Source of the DNA: DATBGO01 sp050011895
Lineage (GTDB): Bacteria > Actinomycetota > Actinomycetes > Streptosporangiales > Streptosporangiaceae
Direction: 5' to 3'
DNA length: 64,000 bases
NCBI GenBank assembly: GCA_050011895.1
Contig: JBEKIF010000025.1
Span: 39,084 to 103,083, forward strand
The position numbers and the translations under genes were made by a program. This document shows positions 62,249 to 64,000 of this stretch, piece after piece (position 1 is the stretch's first letter; each line of letters starts with the position of its first letter). The notes beneath the pieces were generated by a model. The model searched no databases. It saw nothing but the letters and a program-made list of their open reading frames with translations, and had not been told where the DNA came from.

Positions 62249-62806
62249 ATGCCCTTCATCGCGGTGTATGACGCTGACGTCCTCTACCCCAACACCTTGC
62301 GAGATTTGCTGATCCGTATCGCCCAGCTTCCGCACTTGGTGCAGGCGAAGTGGACCGAGAAGATCCTGGATGAGGTAACCGACAACTTGCGGAAGAACAT
62401 GCCGGACATCACGGTCGAGAAGACCGACCGCTTGCGCCAGCTGATGAACACAGCGGTGCGCGACTGCCTCGTGTCCGGCTACGAGCCTCTCATCGCAGCC
62501 CTGGACCTTCCCGACCCTAACGACCGTCATGTCCTGGCCGCCGCGATCAGGGCGAAAGCCCAGATCATCGTCACCAAGAATCTGCGGGACTTTCCGGCGG
62601 AGCGACTGGCTCCTTGGGATCTCAAGGCGAAGTCCCCAGACAGCTTCATCCGCGACCAGATAGATATCGACCGGCAAGCTGTCTGGGCATGCCTCCAGCA
62701 GATTGTGGACTCCCGCACCAGGCACCCCGTGACGATTGATGATGTGCTCGACGAACTGCAGCGAGACGGCCTCGTAGGCTCAGTCACCATCCTTCAGATG
62801 AGCTGA
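62249..62806 (+). CDS. PIN-domain ribonuclease toxin
   Basis: 185 residues, VapC-like but of the larger PIN type. Acidic active-site candidates: D8/D10 in AVYDADVLYPN, Glu in KWTEKILDEV, Asp in ALDLPDPNDRHVLAAA, and Asp in IVTKNLRDFP. The C-terminal 60 residues form an extra helical region (DRQAVWACLQQIVDSRTR). It should cleave tRNA or mRNA unless bound by the antitoxin. All motif acids are present, so the toxin may be active. Confidence 0.88.
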   Translation: MPFIAVYDADVLYPNTLRDLLIRIAQLPHLVQAKWTEKILDEVTDNLRKNMPDITVEKTDRLRQLMNTAVRDCLVSGYEPLIAALDLPDPNDRHVLAAAIRAKAQIIVTKNLRDFPAERLAPWDLKAKSPDSFIRDQIDIDRQAVWACLQQIVDSRTRHPVTIDDVLDELQRDGLVGSVTILQMS

Positions 62807-63100
62807 AGTAGCCGTTGTTACCGACCTGTGATCTGGCCACGGGTCGGTGATCAACGGCAACGCTCATTCTTGACGGCTGCCGTTACCGGCCGCCCAGCTC
62901 AGGAGCACAAAGATATCCGAGACCGTATGCACGCAGAGCCGCCGTCGGTCCCCGCCCGGCGGTTGCCAGGAAGCGCTGCTACGGCTAGCCGTCACAGAGT
63001 GTCACTGGCTCTGCCCATTCGGCGGGCGCCGAGTCCGCGCAGAACGATTACGGACTGCTGATATACGGGGTGCCTGGGGTCGTCGTCGTCGGCGCCCAGA
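62807..63100. other. Gap after the toxin gene, no gene recognised
   Basis: About 290 bases with only short, unconvincing frames. GTTGTTACCGACCTG near 62,815 and GTTACCGGCC near 62,883 share a GTTACCG core. The right attachment site of the element would be expected in or beyond here, but I see no copy of the tRNA 3' end. Confidence 0.4.
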
Positions 63101-63373
63101 TCAATCATTCCGGCGTGCCTTTCGCTGTTGGCCATCACCATGCGCACGCTGGCGAGCCGATGCGGGCTCGGCCTGTCCCCAAGGTCCTAGCGGGGCCAGC
63201 CTGGATTGGCTGTGGCGGCGGGCGGGTCTGGCCGGCGATGCGCGGCGCGGGATCGGCGTGCGCCCGTGCGGTGGTTCGGCGACCGCGGCGATGTGCAGGT
63301 ACCCGGCGGGGGCGGGCTCGGCCAGCGCCACCCGCTGATACTCCGGCAGCGGGTTAACGATCTTGGCTTCCAT
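63101..63373 (-). CDS. Small ORF or N-terminal gene fragment, unknown
   Basis: The first 32 codons look genuine: a GGAGG ribosome site 6 bases before ATG 63373, then MEAKIVNPLPEYQRVALA and EPAPAGYLHIAAVAEPPHG. After that the sequence becomes Arg/Pro/Gln-rich and looks like out-of-frame DNA. It may be the start of a truncated gene downstream of the SDR gene in the same direction. I recognise no family. Confidence 0.35.
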   Translation of the reverse strand: MEAKIVNPLPEYQRVALAEPAPAGYLHIAAVAEPPHGRTPIPRRASPARPARRHSQSRLAPLGPWGQAEPASARQRAHGDGQQRKARRND

Positions 63374-63392
63374 GTCTTGTCCTCCCTGGGTC

Positions 63393-64000
63393 TCAGGTCA
63401 TGACGGCGCCGCCGCTGACGTCGAGGATCACGCCGGTGATCCAGGCGGCGGCATCGGAGGCCAGGAACACCGCGGCGGCGGCGACGTCTTCGGGTACGCC
63501 GAGTCGCTTGAGCGGATGGAATCCGGCCATCGCGGCTTGCTGCGCGGTCGGGATCTGCTCGCGGGTGCGCGCGGTCAGGATCGTCTCGGGGGCGATGCAG
63601 TTCACCCTGATCCCGTACGGCCCGGCCTGGGCGGCCACGTCCTGCGTCATCAGGGCGACGGCGGCCTTCGCCGCGCCATAGGGGATCGGCGCGCGGGCAT
63701 CGGCCCGGCGGCCAGCCGAGGACGCCAGGGTGATGATCGCCCCGCGGCCGCGGGCTTTCATGCCGGGCAGGAAGCTCTTCAGCGTCAGGAAGGTGGCCAG
63801 CAGACTGGCGTCGACCGTGGCCCGCCACCCGTCTTCAGGGATGTCCTCCAGCGCCGCGGGCGGAGTCAGGCTCGCACCCGCGTTAGCGATCAGGATGTCC
63901 ACCGGGCCCAGGCGGTCCTCGATCTGGCGGCGCATGGCCTCGATATCGGCGAAGCTGGTGGCATCCCCGGTCACACCGGTGGCGTTGCCGCCGTTATCGC
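63393..64000 (-). CDS. Short-chain dehydrogenase/reductase, N-terminus outside window
   Basis: About 200 C-terminal residues visible; the frame stays open to the right edge, so the TGxxxGxG nucleotide loop is missing. Visible classical SDR features: ILIANAGASL (NAG), catalytic Ser in IITLASSAG, and YGAAKAAVALMTQDVA with the YxxxK pair, then GPYGIRVNCIAPETI and the C-terminal FLASDAAAWITGVILDVSGG. It reduces or oxidises an alcohol/ketone with NAD(P). Substrate unknown. It may be chromosomal rather than part of the element. Confidence 0.92.
   Translation of the reverse strand, partial: DNGGNATGVTGDATSFADIEAMRRQIEDRLGPVDILIANAGASLTPPAALEDIPEDGWRATVDASLLATFLTLKSFLPGMKARGRGAIITLASSAGRRADARAPIPYGAAKAAVALMTQDVAAQAGPYGIRVNCIAPETILTARTREQIPTAQQAAMAGFHPLKRLGVPEDVAAAAVFLASDAAAWITGVILDVSGGAVMT

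Larger units (their letters stand above)
56451..62806. mobile_element. Decayed integrative element(s) at tRNA-Pro; right end not found
   Basis: From the tRNA outward: integrase, excisionase, remnant of a possible replication protein, alpha/beta hydrolase, fragment of a second integrase, RHH and excisionase-like regulators, a mobilisation-protein remnant, a GntR regulator, small ORFs and a PIN toxin-antitoxin pair. This is the gene set of actinomycete integrative and conjugative or mobilisable elements, but the FtsK/TraB-type transfer gene and intact replication and relaxase genes are missing. I found no second copy of the tRNA 3' end, so the right boundary is only the last element-like gene. 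Confidence 0.6.

Noticed and set aside
62807..63100. Right attachment site of the integrative element
   Set aside because: No copy of the tRNA 3' sequence (GGTTCAAATCC...ACCCCGACCA) was seen here or elsewhere in the window.

Overview
The window is GC-rich chromosomal DNA with the gene content of an actinomycete (Actinomycetota). Lsr2, a WhiB-family protein of the WblA type, DisA, ClpC, paired ArsA-like ATPases beside wblA, DUF2516 beside an XRE regulator and DUF3180 beside folK are all typical of that phylum. GTG and TTG starts and stop/start overlaps are common. The genus cannot be read from the sequence; a filamentous or Streptosporangiales-like lineage is plausible.

Positions 1-13,400 hold mixed genes: the end of a regulator, a flavin monooxygenase, an aminotransferase plus ATP-grasp pair, a secreted GH15-like hydrolase with a macrodomain protein, a BlaI/M56 regulator-protease pair, an AlaX editing protein, an XRE regulator with a long repetitive tail, and asparaginase/BKACE facing dtd. 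Positions 13,400-23,900 carry genome maintenance and proteostasis genes: radA, disA, a DUF1025 metallopeptidase, an alanine-type aminotransferase, mutY, clpC and lsr2. A c-di-AMP (ydaO-type) riboswitch lies at about 26,440-26,582 upstream of an NlpC/P60 wall hydrolase, so the synthase of the second messenger (disA) and a likely sensor RNA sit 11 kb apart.

Positions 27,700-44,400 form a long leftward housekeeping block: dacB, a zinc metalloprotease, tilS, hpt, ftsH, folE, an MprF-like lysyltransferase, folP-folB-folK-DUF3180, DUF2520-panC-coaX and lysS. It covers folate, pantothenate/CoA, purine salvage, tRNA modification and charging, and membrane proteolysis. Positions 44,500-56,430 hold ppa, a Crp regulator, MBL, NUDIX, RidA and DUF4177 genes, an SPFH protein, two ArsA-like ATPases, wblA, a bifunctional penicillin-binding protein, a YqeY protein and a metallophosphoesterase.

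From tRNA-Pro(CGG) at 56,451 the character changes. An integrase and excisionase adjoin the tRNA, followed by fragments of a possible replication protein, a second integrase and a mobilisation protein, with small HTH, RHH and GntR regulators, an alpha/beta hydrolase and a PIN-domain toxin-antitoxin pair. This looks like one or more decayed integrative elements. No right attachment site was found. The window ends inside an SDR oxidoreductase gene.

A recurrent feature is in-frame minisatellite DNA (15- or 18-bp units) at protein termini and in linkers of otherwise conserved genes. Several short palindromes sit exactly where autoregulatory operators would be expected.
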